Source: Phoebastria nigripes (lineage: Eukaryota > Chordata > Aves > Procellariiformes > Diomedeidae). From it: 64,000 nucleotides of DNA. A program made the position numbers and the translations under genes. This document shows, one piece after another, positions 1 through 13,616 of this stretch. Numbering within the stretch: the stretch's first letter is position 1; each line of letters starts with the position of its first letter. The stretch lies in the NCBI GenBank assembly GCA_035582835.1, contig JAYKAV010000012.1, positions 530,818 through 594,817 of the forward strand, in the 5' to 3' direction. Under the pieces are notes generated by a model. That model saw only the letters and a program-made list of their open reading frames with translations. It made no database searches and was not told the origin of the DNA.

Positions 1-1966
1 ATGACAAAAATTAAATGCCTTATAAGTACTGTATCTTTCCTTGGGTCATCTTGTGGGTACAAACTCTGCACCTCCAAAAAGGAACCAGAGGAAATACGTC
101 CTCCTAGAGAGCAGAATCATTCTGTCTGTACTTAGATTATCACTTCTCTCCATTTCTGTGCTACTAGATTGATGTATGACATGATGAATGGGAATTTTCT
201 TAGCTAAAACCAAATACTCTACAGTGAGGAGACGGTTTGAAAACTGCAAACGTGATATATATACACTTAAACATCCTGTGATTCTGCAATTCTATCTCCA
301 GTTGAAATCACCCCAGTCTAAAGCTCTGCAAGCACAATTTCAGGCTGAACAAAGTTTATACTACCATTTTGTTTCCTGATTTTGGACTCATTAAGAAGTA
401 AAACCAGCACGACTTTACATACAAAAAGGTTATCAGAAGTAAATGACTTGAGTTTTGCCCACTGCTAAAAAACATGGATCCTTTTTATTACGTAAATCAC
501 ATGTTCAATTAGAGCTTCACTGCAGTTAGTAGCATGATGTGTAAACTGATGAAGCCCCATAAAGCAGATGGTTAAGACTCTGGACACAAATAAAAGAACA
601 TGTTACACTTCTTTTTAAGTGGCAGTTCTAGTGTACTATGACTAAATGGTAAGGTACTGAATGCAATGTAATGAATGATATGGCAAATGCACTGCAGTGC
701 AAATAAACTGTTATGAGTTACACTTCATTTTAATTAGGCACTCAGTTCACATTCTTCCACACTTTGAATAGACCAAGCAAATAAAAACATGGCATAGTGC
801 TTTGTATACAGATCATGCAGTGCTCAGTATACAGTTCAGTTGCCATGTATTTTTATAAGTATAGAAGCAGTCTGATAACCATAGTATATTTATATTGATG
901 ATTGTCACTTGGAAGAGAAAATTTAAATTTTGTTGCTCAATAGAAATAGCTGTTGGAATGAAGTAGGTCACTAAACCAGGGAACTTGTACAAGAGAGAGC
1001 AAGAGATAGATCTTCTATAACATCATGTACACTCTACACACCATGAATCCTGTTTGATATTGTCACAATCTGCAGACCATGAAGCTAAGTGCCAAATTAA
1101 CTGTGGCAGCCTTTCCACTCCTTGGTAGTTCAAAGGTCAGTATCACGTGCAGACTCTTTTTGAAAGTGAATTTATGCTGCTCTTCCAGATGCCCACTACT
1201 TTGAACTGACCAGTGCTTCTGTGGCACCAACACCATATATATCTCACACCCATGGAGGTGCTTAGGTGATGGCATTATAATCTTCATTGCCTCTCCTGCA
1301 GCCAAAGACAGCTTTTTTTGGGCTAAAAGAAAAATTCTTGGAGGCAATTACATAGGGGGTAAATAGAAGCAACAGCTTTGAGTACAAAACTTACTTTTGC
1401 AAAACAGCGTATCATGCTTTAAGCAATTTTGTCCCAGTAATTCAACCCAACTGTAACCGCAGCCTGGGTACTAGCTTATATTCTCAAGGTATTGTATGCA
1501 AAAGTGCTATTTATGCCATTTGTGGTAGTGGGACCTATCCTCTAGGCAGTGGATCAATATCACAGCTCATTCTACACAGTTTATTAGTTCTACATTCAAT
1601 GGTCACAGCTTTTGGCCTGATCTGGTCTCGAATGAAAGATGAGAATGAATGCGAGAGATGCGAAATAAGCTCCGTGTACCATTACCAGGTAATGCATTTT
1701 CAATCAGGTTCATGCAGCTACAATATGGTATTTATATCTAACATTCAGGGATTTTAAATGTCTATTGTTAACACATTACTTGAAAGCAAAGAACCATGAG
1801 GAACATGACAAGCCTTAGAATCAGCATTAAGTCTAATGGATGGCCCTTAGCAAAGTGGATGGGAAGTATTTGTAAGCAATGAGTTAATCAAATGATCAGA
1901 AGGAACAACAACTGCTCATTTGACTTCCACTGTACAGCTACGCTGCTGGAAAAGATCATATTATGT
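1..1966. other. Non-coding unique sequence, nothing recognised
   Basis: AT-rich single-copy-looking DNA. Open frames on both strands are short (under 100 codons), lack family resemblance and look like chance. No RNA gene or interspersed repeat was recognised. The block is consistent with intergenic or intronic vertebrate DNA. Confidence 0.6.
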
Positions 1967-2078
1967 AAACAAGTATACATATAATTGTTACATATATATG
2001 TTTATATGCATACATATATAATACAGTACATATATGTGTGTACAGATACATAGATAAAAATACCTGTGTGTATATATA
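1967..2078. repeat. Imperfect TATA/CATA/TGTA microsatellite
   Basis: Alternating purine-pyrimidine sequence of TA, CATA and TGTG steps, interrupted by short unique segments. It is degenerate, so probably an old simple repeat. It can fold back on itself because CATA and TATG tracts occur on the same strand. Confidence 0.75.
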
Positions 2079-2176
2079 TCTCAGACATTTTCAGTACTTC
2101 AGGCAATAGCCTGCCATTGACCTTCATGTGGCTATAATTATCAGTACTCTCAATTGCCACATTATACATTTTACTT

Positions 2177-2226
2177 TCATCTCACTGGTAGAAATCTAGA
2201 GTTACACAGGTGATTTTCATTCCCCT
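2177..2226. repeat. Possible ancient palindromic sauropsid repeat relic
   Basis: Reads as CTCACTGGTAGAAATC followed by an AGAGTTACAC core. This resembles the sauropsid repeat type containing 'GTGTAAATC...GAGTTACAC' that is better preserved at 32250-32318. Only one arm is convincing here, so this is the weakest member of the set. Confidence 0.25.
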
Positions 2227-5200
2227 CAATTTTGTCAAATCTCACTGAACCTGTGGGCTGAAACCCTTGGTATCTATTTAAGGCAAGTGCATTTGTTCTC
2301 TTGGCTACCTAGGTAAAAGAAGCAGGAGCAGGCTCTGTCTGACCTGGGAAGCACTTGGAACAAGCACTTGGAATGCATGGTAGGCAGAGAGTTTTGTGAA
2401 TGTTTCATGTACTGTAATTACTGGAGTCTGGGAGATGGAGTCTGTGCCAGGTATAGGCTTGCTGGAGAGTGAAGACTTGCGGAAGATGTTTAAGGTTCAT
2501 GTATAATATGGAAGAGGGAGGGAGTAGTGGAGGTGATGTTGTGGTTTACTTATTTTCTGCTGCAGTTATGAAAACCTGATGGAACAGCTTGGGTAAAGAG
2601 GCTGTACTAGAGAGCTCTGCCTTCTTCCTTCTTTTTTTTTTTTCTTTTTCTAAAAGCAAACCCACTAAGATACAAACTTTGATTAATCCAAGTATTTTAC
2701 CTTTCACTGTGGGCCAAAATTTTAAGCTATTGACATCAGGCAAGTTCTTGTGCATCTACAACCAAGAACAGAGATTTTTCCAGTTGTGTTTAAGCTTTCA
2801 AGATTCCTGGAAGCTATAGAGAAGACTTGATTGAAAGAATCAGTACATATTTCATGCAGAGTAAATGCTTTTTTTTGTATTTGCAGGGTCTGCATTAAAT
2901 GCAGGCAGCACTATGGTATCTAAGTAGTGTTAACAAATTTCTGTATTCTTCATTTTCAAGTATTTCAATTCAATTGACCAGTTCATTTTAAATGGGGTCA
3001 ATGCTGCATTTTTTCTAATGTGCAGTGATTGGTTGATTTCCCTGTGGCAGTATTAAATTGCCATAGTAAAATGGAGTTCAAAATCCCCTGAAGTAAACGT
3101 ATAGTGTTATTTTTGACCCTAAGAATGGGGTCAAAATAGCACAAATTACACTTGCAAATAACCTCTTCCTCGAGCCTGAGGTACAAAAGCATAAACTCCA
3201 AAGATCAGGAAATGACTGTTTCTACTGCTACAACTAGAAGGTCAACATATTTAATAAAGAGCCTGATATCCAATATACCTTTTTTCCAGGATGTTATGTG
3301 TTCATTTTACATTGCTATTCAGTGACTTTGCCAAAATGAGGAAGAGGGAGACAAAAATCTTTCTCATCCTGTTTTATCAAAGGCTCTTGTCACCCACATC
3401 ACCTCTCTGAGCTACGTATGGTCAACACAGCAGCTGCTTTTTTTGTGGAAGTTGCAGGAAAACATCAATACTTACTGTGATCCCTAAAAGCCACCCAATA
3501 TGGTTATTGACATCCTTGCAGATAAGGAGCATTGACACAGAAATGCTTTTCTGGTTATTCCTTCTGTCTTGTTGCAGGCTTTCAAAACCCAGGGCATGTC
3601 CCTTCTGTGAGATGCAGCAATTGTGGGCTCCCATGGCACACTAGAAGGAGCCTTTTGTCATAAGAACATCCTGGAAGAACATCACAAAAAACTCCCGTAT
3701 TGTTAGTAGTTTGAACATCTTACACTTGAAACAATACTTTTAGTAAAATGCCTGCATTTACAGGCCTGCAGGACTGGAAATGTCCATCAACTTAGTATTT
3801 TCTACTATAAATATACTTATTGTTGCTTCTGTGAAGCTTGGAATGGGATGAAAGGGTAAATATAGGGTATGCTTCAGTCAATACGATGTTACTGTGTTGC
3901 CCAGGGAAATCGGCAGTAGTGTGGAGCATTGTGCTAATCTGAGCAGTTTCAAATTGGTTGCAAATTACATGCTATCTGGTCTGCCAATTACCTGTTAAAA
4001 CTTAATGGTCTTAACCCATTCTTAGCTCACTTGACTAGATGACAGCTATTCAAATTCTTCCCAAGGCTAATTAGGAAAGTGTAATCATTGACTTCTTACC
4101 TTTTACTTCATCTCGCTTGTCAACTGCTCACATCTTCATCAGGGGCCTCCAGAGACTTTGAAAACTTACTTGCTTTTTCCTTGTGTTAGTGAGATCTGCC
4201 TAACACCTGATCTCCCACCTGTAAACTCTTCTCCTTTGGGATCTACCTCCACAGTCTCTGGACTTTGCTTTGCCCAGTTTCTATGTGTGCCATAGATACC
4301 ACTAAGTAATACTGAAAATGCTGGTGAATAGAAGTGGTATGCTCTTCTGACCTTTAACTTAAAAATCCCACCAGTTATTCTCAGCTGGTAAGAAGAGTAA
4401 ACACTCACAGCTCATATCACCACAATACAACACAGATTATAAATTTCCAGGAATACTGGAAAATAAATATGCCATATGATCCATCCAATCTTTCTGATTT
4501 TTCACTGAACAAGCAGCAAGTTACAGAAACAGGAAAGGTGTGTAGGAATTAGATGTCCAAAGAGAAGTCAAGAATGATTGCTTCACACAGTGTAGTGAAA
4601 AGAACTAATAAGTTGGTCAAAGCAAAGGGCTTCCAGCAAATCAAAGACCTAAGAACTGGAACCAGAGAATTTAGATCAGCCCTCAATGGCAAAAAAAGTG
4701 CTCCTTTCTCAGTCAATCAGTTGTCCAGAACGCAAACTATTTAGCTATCTTAATGCAAGATGCTTTAAATCACACTTTACTGTCTCCCTAAAATCTTCTG
4801 CTTTCTGTACCTGTGGTCCCACCGGTTTTCAAGCGTTTCTATAAAAAGGCTTGTTTTCCAAACCAGGGGGTCAGCAACACTCTTCAGCAGTGAGAAAGAT
4901 GCTGCTGTATTAATTGGTGTTGATTGGTGAAGTGGCTGTTAATATTGCCGGAGGAATGGGAGTGGTTTGAGAACTTTTAGCCTGTCAACATAATCTGATA
5001 AGAATTAAATCAGAAAAACAAATTTGGTATTGTAATGGCTTTATGGACTTTTGGAATATGTGCTGCTTAACACTTGCAAGAAGTTTCTCTTGTAATTTAG
5101 TCCACGTAGCTGTTTTCAGCTGATAAAACCACAACAGGGCCCTCTCATCACAGTAGGAAACTTCCCTCTCCCCTCAGATTTTGAGCAATAACAATTCTGT

Positions 5201-5778
5201 GGGGTAATAATTATTCCAGATGCACTGTACCATGTAAATTAATCTGTTGCTTTGGTAGTACTACTCCAAAAGCAATGCTGATGGTGTATGCTCAGAATGA
5301 GCAAATTAATTAGCCAAACTGTGAAATCAAATAAATCTCACANCAGTGACCTCTGTGTCACTGAATAAAGACAGACATTAAGTTGATGTGTAGTTGCTTT
5401 AGTTGAAGTAAAACCAGAACTTAAAAGGGCTAAATGTTCTCATTATTCTGACTTAAAATAGACGTTCAGGCTTGCAATACATTGCTGGTAATGAGAGATT
5501 GATATTTGATGTCCGTTTAGCTTTTTGTCTGGGTCTGCTGCAAACAGGTGTATAAAGCAAATACCACAAACCAGAATGTTTCATTGGAAAGCTGCATCAG
5601 GGATAAAATCAAAACCTATATAGTTCCTATTGATATCAGTTTGTGTTGTACAATACCTCTGCCATACACGCAAGCTCACTGGAGCTAGCATCTAATTTGG
5701 CTTTGTGTAGCACTTGGCCTCTCAGCTGCTGAACTTGGAAATACCCTTCAGTGCTGATGCCTTTATCTCATCCTCTCT
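2227..5778. other. Non-coding unique sequence, nothing recognised
   Basis: No supported gene. It holds a T-rich run near 2630-2650, short unrelated open frames and one unresolved base at 5343. No repeat family was recognised by eye. Confidence 0.55.
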
Positions 5779-5788
5779 GGGGGGGGGG
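5779..5788 (+). repeat. Homopolymer G run (10)
   Basis: Ten consecutive G in otherwise AT-rich surroundings. It is likely a length-variable mononucleotide tract, and too short and isolated to claim a four-tract G-quadruplex. Confidence 0.8.
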
Positions 5789-7884
5789 TGAGAGTTTCCA
5801 GAAGCTCTGAGGAGCATTCATGATTTCGGATATCAGCAGTACTCTGTTCTCTCCCTTCTTTCTATAATAACCCCAAAAATAAAGCCTGATATTTGCAGCT
5901 TTTTACATGGCAAAGAAAGGCAATTTGAGTGCGGTATTAGGGTTGTACAGCAGCATGTGCTCTGCAGGGTTGCAGATGTTATCAGCCATGGTGTTATCAA
6001 TATATGCTGATGGGACAGGAATTTAGTAATGTTTTGCAAGAAAATGATTACAGATAGCTCAATCTTGTGAGTTTTTATGCTGTCATCATGGAATTACTGC
6101 AAAATGAATAACTATTTTTCAACCAAAGGAAAAAAATAATAGTCTTTACTGCATTTATTTAGAAAAGGGCAGAGTGATATGTGGAAAAGTTCATTAGGTT
6201 ATTCTATCCAGAACTTGATGCTCAACAGTCAGTAAGTGTGTATGATTTACTGCTGGGGACATGTGTAAGAAGTGAAGGGGCTTTTGCCTGAGTGATGCAT
6301 CGATGGCAGGAATCCCTCACTGGGAAACCTGTGTCAGGAGAGGAGGTTTTGTGGGGTTTAGTACCAATGGTCACTCAGCCAGCAAGTCCCGTCGGAGGCA
6401 ATTGCCTTGTAATGCTTTAGCCTGCAAAGTCAACTTTGAGTTATTGGAGAGTTTGTTTCCCCTGTTGGTTAAATCCTTCCACATCATAATGGTTACTGAA
6501 ATCATTCATGCTGGGGGGTTTCCACAGTACGGATTGGAGTGTTAGTAATTCTTTCTTCACCCACTACTCTTCGGCTAGGCTGCAGTAATGATCCTAGATC
6601 CTCAAAGCCATTTCATTTTTAGATATCTAATGCTGACCAATTTTAATGGTGCCTCGGTAGGAATTCAGCATCTAAAATCTTGGGTAACTGAAACCATATT
6701 AAGTTTTTTCACCTATAATCAGCAAAATAAGGAAGAACACTTCATTCAGCTATGGATGTATTGCTTCTGTGGGGTGAAATCATTAAAAATTGCTGCACTG
6801 TCACTAAGGAAGAATATATGTGTATGATGTTGATGTTTACAAGCTAGACATATACTGTATATGAATTGCAATATTCCTGTCCAGAGTACTCGCTGTTAAT
6901 CCCTCTGGTCAGGAACAATCACTAACTCAATTCCCCCGAGCTGCTATCTCTAGTATTGATAGTGAATGCATTTGTCTGTTGGTTAACTCTGTCCATCTAC
7001 CTTGCAAAATACATTAATAAATGAAAAGGAATTTTCTGTCTGAGGTGAGACATGACACCTCTATGTCTGGGTATCCATATGCAAGCAGTAAAGTGATTCC
7101 TCATATAAGTCTTGAAAGATAGTTGGTAATAGTTTATATATCTTTTACCGAGGAGGGAATGTTTCTGGATACTTTTCATTTTACAGCAGATGATTAATAG
7201 TAAGACTTGAAATGTTATAAATTTGGTGTCTTATGAAAGCAAAGGCACCAGTATGTACAGCTGCTGGTTCCTGCCATGCCCCAAATAGAAGGCTGGCATC
7301 GGGTGTAATTCAGTGTAGGACTTAGATTAAATGCAAAGACAAAGACCAATAGCGAACTCAGCAGGAGACCAGCGCTTCATTCTCCATGTCCCATTAGGTT
7401 TGTAATATGGATACTTTAAGCACTGAGGGTTTTTCCATTAAAGGAACAATATTCCTTTTTAAGGAACCTGTTGGTGATAATTTTCCTTCAGGGACTTAAT
7501 TTGCACCGTGCTTTCTCTAGAAAATAGCAAACCAACTTTCTTGTGAAGTTTTATTTAATCCTCCTGAAGATGCACCTTTCTCTACTACCTCTGCCTTGGC
7601 TGCAGCCTCGGCCAGCTGCAGGCTGGGGTCAGTCGTTGATGAGATGATAATGGTACAAATATCTCCCATACNATATGTGTTTGATGAAGCCAATTTGCAG
7701 TGGTTTCCTATAGCCGTTCACTTTCATTTTTTAACTCCTGTTTCAAACCACTTCCCCAATTGTTCATTTCAAATCTACCCAGAAGACTCTCTTCAGAAGA
7801 TGACAGCTTTGGGATTTTCCTTCCAGATAAAGCTTGTATGTGGAAGTTATTACAAGTAATAAATGATATTTCAGTAAAGTACAT
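5789..7884. other. Non-coding unique sequence, nothing recognised
   Basis: AT-rich sequence with only short chance open frames. A 7-bp-arm inverted repeat (CATATAC/GTATATG) sits near 6846-6860. One unresolved base lies at 7672. No gene or repeat family was recognised. Confidence 0.55.
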
Positions 7885-7960
7885 TTGATCCAATTCTTCT
7901 TTTGACCATGCTGATGTAAATTCATTGAACAATGCCTGACTTACATCAGTATCACTGAGA
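7885..7960 (-). repeat. Ancient palindromic interspersed repeat relic
   Basis: On the minus strand the segment follows a pattern familiar from turtle, crocodilian and bird DNA: a GTAAGTCAG-like arm, a TTCAATGAA-like centre, a TTACATCAG arm, then GAAGAATTGGATC. The plus strand shows perfect 9-bp arms CTGATGTAA (7911-7919) and TTACATCAG (7941-7949) around an inner CATTG/CAATG pair. It is probably a decayed non-autonomous element. The 123-aa minus frame overlapping it (7708-8079) is a by-product, not a gene. The family name is uncertain. Confidence 0.5.
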
Positions 7961-8499
7961 AGAAAACCAAGCTGGAAGGGTTCATCTGAAATGCAGATAG
8001 CAGGGGCAGAGTGGAATAACCTGGTTGGAAACTTGCATAGAAGATTATGATGGGGAAAAAATGTGGGGAAAATTGTCAAAAAAAGAATTCAGCAAATTAT
8101 TTCAGTTATGCCAAAATTCCATCATTTTGAAGTGGTTAAAATTTTATTTTGGGTATTATTTTGATAAATCTTTGTCTGTAACAGTTTATGAATTATGTAA
8201 TATTGTACATACTAATACATTATTCAAACCAATATTTTAATACAAACGAATTGGAATAAATAAAAAAAATTTTATTTTATGCTGAAGATATATTTTGACA
8301 TTGCTAAACCAAATCAGGAAATAATGCATTTCTTGCCTGAAAACCTTTAAAACTCTCCTCTGCAACTGCTGCTAAGCTGCACATTTCAACTTGAACACAA
8401 TTCTTCAAAAACCTGTAGACCAATTGTAATTTTAATGTTTCCTATTCAGAACTAAAATATACTTCAAGTGCCACTCTCAGATTAGATAAATATACTATT
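7961..8499. other. Non-coding unique sequence, nothing recognised
   Basis: Very AT-rich, including runs of A and T around 8255-8280. No coding or RNA gene signal. Confidence 0.55.
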
Positions 8500-8710
8500 G
8501 TTTACAGTTATGATAACCTTAAGATCCTGAAAATGCCTTAAAAAAAGCTAATTACATGCTTTTATTTGCTGTTAGTAAAAACAGAAGAATAACAACCCAA
8601 CTCATTTCATCCCTACTGTGATTTCCTCTGGGCTAATTAAAGTGTACTTGACTGATATCTTAACTGTGTAGCTATAGGCAATCAAAATATTTAAAGGGAC
8701 AAGCATCATC
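8500..8710. promoter_or_regulatory. Candidate conserved non-coding element (composition only)
   Basis: A repeat-free segment of balanced AT-rich composition with a homeodomain-type TAATTAA (8634-8640) and other AT-core motifs. Such composition is typical of vertebrate conserved non-coding elements but is not specific. No alignment supports it here, so this is a suggestion only. Confidence 0.15.
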
Positions 8711-11229
8711 TTAGTGCTGTCCTCTCTGTAATAAGCTGTGCTGCTAATGCCATGTATGGGTACTGCTGAGTGGAGAATGTCCCAAGGAACTGCCCTGGAG
8801 AAAGAGTCTGTGCTGGACTATCCTGCCAATACTCACACTGGGAGGGGGTGTCGCATCACCCAATGCTGATTGGGGGTAATACCAAGGGTGGCCCTGCCCC
8901 AAGCACCTGTAGGACTCTTAGCAAGGCCTCCTATTTCTCCTCCCACATCCTCTTGCTCCAGTACTGGTACCACAAACTCCTTGAAACCATCCTACAGATG
9001 TAAACCTAATGGGGTCAGCCAGCACTGCTCTGCCTACAGCAACAAGCTTAGGCAAGCTTTCCCTTGGGTGGCTGTGGAAGCAGTAAGAGAAATAGGATGC
9101 TAAAGNTAGAGCTACTGGTAAACACATTGCCCAAGGGTATTGTTGCTCTCCACAGGAGCTTGCAACACCAGCTACTTCCACTCTTCACTTTTGGAGAGGA
9201 TGGACTCCTTGCTGCCAAACTCTTCTAAAAAGAAGTCGTCTTGTGCTGACTATAGCTATCAATATGTCTGCAGTTTAGGAAAAGGAATCTTCAAAATACT
9301 TGTATTCAAAGATCAAAATAGATTTTACACACAAACATATAGCGCTAGCATACATAATAAGTATTTTGAAGGAAATGGAGGTGACATCGAGGTCAAAAAG
9401 AGGGTAATTAAACAAAAAAAATCACCCTCTTATTCAACAATTCCCCCTCTATGCCTCAGTGCAAATGGACAGATTTTCATAAGTAATGGCTAGATTAACA
9501 CTTTTGAATGGCTGGCTAATGTGTTCTGGTGCTGATGAAAGAATGAGCTCTTAAGAAAAGCTGATTCTTTACAAGCAACTGCCATTGACTCTTTTGACAT
9601 TGACATTTATGTTTATAAGTGGCATGAATAGACTATTCTTCACCTTTAAATGCACATGATATTTTTCTTTCCTATTTTTAGATGCTCCAGCTTGCTGATG
9701 AGTCTTTAATGCCAAGATTCAGTGTGTATTAATTTTTACAGCTGTTAAGGAAGAGATATGCTAGAATGGAAATACTAAGTCTTCAGCCCTTCCCTATCAT
9801 ATTATACTATTGTGCTCTGAGGCAATAAATAACAGTGATTCATTCAGAGTATGTAAACCTCTCCATTAAAATACTCAGTAGGCTAAAGAGACCATCAGTG
9901 GTCTCCTGTGGTTTTTGTTTTCTTTAAATGTTAATATTTAGCTCATCTTATTTTTTTATCTACCCTAAACAGTAGTGTCTCTCCTACTACTCCTGAGTTA
10001 GAAACGGGTATAAGTCTTACTTTTTTGGGCATTCAGCCCACAAGGGATGCCTGAAACCATTAGCAGAAACGGTTTTGTTTGCTTTTATGCTGCGAATACT
10101 AATTATGTCTTAACTTCTGTTGTGGCTTTTTCTTATTCTTGAGAAATGAATCTTTTTCCTTTGGTGTGAATTTGTTCTAATGTGATTTTCCTCAAGATCT
10201 TTGTCCCCTCCAATAATNTTGTAGCATGGCATATGAATTTCCAAGAGAAAACTGCTTTTCTTTTTCCCTCTTCAGTTGCTTGTAATCCCATGGATTTGCT
10301 ATTTGTTCTTCTACGTCTTCAAAATACTTTTAATTGTTCTTGTTAGGCCAAACAAGAACTGAAAAGACTTTTGAAGAAACTTCTTGTTTTGTTTCAGGCT
10401 ATGACCTGAAATTGCTGGAAAAAGAAAATAGTACCATTTTCTGAGTGAAGCTTTGCTATACTAATGAGATTTAAGTAGTATGTATAAGATGTGATCCAAC
10501 ATTTAAGTGCTTAACCCGAAACAGTTCAATTTCATCCATCATCCAAAGCATCTACAATAGCTTTATTCAAGCAGTAAGTGAAAATAATTCCTTCTGTCTT
10601 TACCAGAAACCCCAATCAGTGCCCAGTATGTCAGTCAAGGTCTGGCTGTAATGTTACCACTGAGTGGAGCGAAGAGCACCAGGGTTTTGTAGTAAAGTGA
10701 AATCTCTCCTGAAGGGCCCTTTTCCTTTTAAAGTTGTGATTGTAGGGGATTATGGTTATTATATTTCTTACACTGAATATAAAAATTCATATCCACTGAA
10801 GTTGACAGATGATAGGACTTTATTGAACATCAATAGAAGCATCAGAATTGGCCTCAAAGAGATGACCCGTCTTGTCTCTTGTGTTTTACAAGTTTGTACT
10901 TTGAATGACTCATAGAATTTCTGCAGTCATTTGCCTTGTCCTTGAACTTTCCATGTTTCATGTGTAGGAAGAGAAAGAGACATGCTACTAATAGGAAAAT
11001 TATCAGGCCAATCTCCTTTTTGTTTTTCTTTTGTGTTGATAGCAAGAGTACCGAGTGTCCAAGGTAACTTGCCACTTCCCAAGGTAATGCATCAATTGTT
11101 TAACAATAAGAAGTACCATAAGATATACAGCAAAAGATGACTGGGAGAGAAAATCTGTCCTTGGCATGTGTGTGTTCTCTCATGTGTTCTCTCCATCTTT
11201 AAACAAACACTAGGAGTGCAGTAAGGGTG
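8711..11229. other. Non-coding unique sequence, nothing recognised
   Basis: No gene could be supported. The 117-aa frame at 9140-9493 and the overlapping frames at 8770-9181 have no recognisable domain. Unresolved bases lie at 9106 and 10218. Confidence 0.55.
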
Positions 11230-11480
11230 CTGAATTAGAGTTATACATTTTCAAGGACAAGTACAATATTATTAGAATAACAGACACATGGCTGACCCAG
11301 AAAAAAGAACTGAGGATTTAAAATACTAGAATGTAGAATTTGCCAGAAGACTGGGCAANATAGAAGTGATAACACTGATAAGGGATTATACAGGATTTGC
11401 AATGAAAAACGATCATATTTTGGCAGACAAAGCAGAGCAATTTTGATAGACTGTCAGGGCAACCAAGTTGCTTGTAGGTT
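11230..11480 (+). mobile_element. Decayed CR1-like LINE fragment (endonuclease N-terminal part)
   Basis: In a broken plus-strand reading the segment gives IIRITDTWLTQ (about 11264-11300). This matches the conserved 'GITETWL' block of the apurinic endonuclease domain in CR1/L3-clade LINE ORF2. Downstream DNA at about 11325-11370 still resembles the CR1 stretch that encodes a leucine-phenylalanine-arginine-arginine-aspartate run. There are no intact frames, one unresolved base (11360) and no visible 3' end. It is a 5'-side internal piece of a very old insertion. Basis: short motif resemblance by eye to a known family. Confidence 0.5.
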
Positions 11481-13557
11481 TTGTTTTTCTGTATTTCACT
11501 TTGATTTAAATTTCCCCTGGTGAATATACTTTAGTTCTTTTGAGAATTGAGGAAAAAACAGGTGTCAGGCTTTCTCCTAAAAAGGATTACTCCAGCCATA
11601 GTCTGCAGGCTATGTAGTCCTGGATCTATGCAATTGCAATAAGATTTATGCAGTCATGGGGCAGTTTAAAATGACACCTAAAAATTCACATCCCCAAATT
11701 TCATGATAGCTTAACCTTTTTCCACCACTAATACATCTGCCAGAGAGAAAGGGAGCTTCTAAAAGGCAATTGAAAAAGCTTTTTCTATTAGGGATTTCCC
11801 TTTTCTCCAAAAGAACATCAGATGGCTGATTTGGCCAAATATATAGCTCTTCTGTGTGGCATTCCCACAGACATCCAAACAACTGCAATAATTACTTAAC
11901 ATAAAGTTGGAAATCTTGTGGTTTATGTTCTGCCCATACCTTTAACCAACTTCTGTCATTACCTCACCTGTGCAGACATCAGCAACTTTTGCTGTAAGGA
12001 AGCAGTTAGCCAGAAGCACCATGGCACATCGGTCTTTCCAGTTGTGTTCCTGTGCAAGAGAAACACTTTCAGAAGTTATGATACTGCTGCTAAGACAGGA
12101 AATGTTAATACAGCCACTGAAATGTTAATTGAAAGAAGAGTTATTCTTCTATAGACTAATGATGGAGTACAGAGACTGTTTAATTGCAAGTAAGGAAAAG
12201 GACCTGCCAAAGTTGGGGACCAGCTTCGGTGAACAAAACTTCTTTATAGAAAGACTGGGTTTGAATCTCTGCACAGAATTTAGTAGCATGAAAACCACCG
12301 GTATTTAAGTGTATATTATATAAAGTGTCAGCAAATAATCTATCATGTTGAAGAAAATAACACCTGGAACAATTTTACCAGTGGTTTCCTAGGGACTGTG
12401 ATACACAGCTGTATCTGCACACAGATCAGATGCACAGGGCCCTGGAAGGCTTTGAGGACAACCGTTCTGCAGATGATAGTACAGCAGAATAGCCTACTTC
12501 AAGTAAACGAATTAAAAATGGCTAAAGAAAACCCATGAATAGTAGTCCATGGAATTGCACTGATCTGCCCAACTTCCTCTACAGCCCCTGACTGATGAGA
12601 AGGGAAAGTACATGAGCTATAGTGCAATGCCACTGCCATGATCTCCATAGCTATGCACACTCTCTCTCATGTAGAGAAGATTCAGCTTTACATAGAAAAG
12701 TCTAGTCAGCTTTCAGTACAGTTCTATGTTTGTAGACCACTCTCATCCTTTCTCAACACAAGTAAGGAACTACCATTTAGAAATTCCTGTGAATTTGGAC
12801 CAATGTAAATGAAAGCAGATTTGCTTCCACTGAGGTGCTAAAAGACTCATCTAGAGTCAATTAATTTCCTTATAGAACAGGGAAAAAATGGGCTAGTGAG
12901 ATCAAAATTAGACATTCTTTATTTGCAAATTACAGTTATCTTGTTTTGTTCTCTGTAGCAGTTTTGTGTTCAAGTCTTTGTTGTCCAACTCAGGGTATAG
13001 GATTTCAAATACAGTCAAACCTTGTTCTTAAGAAAATCCCCTGTCATTACTGATTACTGCTGCACACTGCAATTGTCTTTTCAGCATTAGAGTCTTTGTT
13101 TTGTTGTGAAACCTTTAAAGTAAAACTCATTATCATGCCTGAATAACAAACACAGGCTTTAAAACAGAGAACGCATACTGTATTAAGGGTTGTAACAAGG
13201 AAAAAATAGCTCTGCAACTAGCCTAGAAAGATTTACATTACCATTGATACAAAATATTGTTCAAATTCTTTGTGTGTGTTTAAATGGTCATCAAACATAA
13301 AAGAAAAAATTTCATTTCAGTTCTCTCCCATGCCATTAGACCAAATTTTGATTCCTCAGTTTGCTTAAACAGTATTTTACACAGCAAATTACAATTTGAG
13401 TTTAGTGGGGAATCCCACACCCAAAGGGAATCCTTTTCAGTTGATTGCTTCATCAGGTTTACAGGCAGGTACTAGAATGTGACCTTCCCAACCAAGTCTC
13501 TTCCACTGCAGATCCAGAACCATGCAACAGCTTCATCCATGTGCCTTTACAGACATG
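11481..13557. other. Non-coding unique sequence, nothing recognised
   Basis: No supported gene. Short open frames only. A fragment near 12796-12824 faintly resembles the ancient palindromic repeats but is too short to call. Confidence 0.5.
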
Positions 13558-13616
13558 AAGTGAAATTTTGGCCCTTTGAAATCAGAAGTTCCCATTGGGT
13601 TCAGCTGGTCCAGAAC
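13558..13616. repeat. Ancient palindromic interspersed repeat relic
   Basis: The pattern is GTGAAATTTTGGCCC, a central AAATCA...TCCCATTG, then GGTCCAGAA. It matches the inverted-repeat layout in which a 'GTGAAATCCTGGCCC' arm is mirrored by 'GGGGCCAGGATTTC' around a CCCATTGACTTCAATGG-like core. The second arm is decayed. The same layout, better preserved, occurs at 21071-21136. Confidence 0.5.

Noticed and set aside
7708..8079. 123-aa minus-strand frame
   Set aside because: It overlaps an ancient palindromic repeat relic, which explains its odd partial regularity.
12796..12824. Possible further ancient repeat copy (CAATGTAAATGAAAGCAG)
   Set aside because: Only one short block resembles the family. 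There is no second arm or core.
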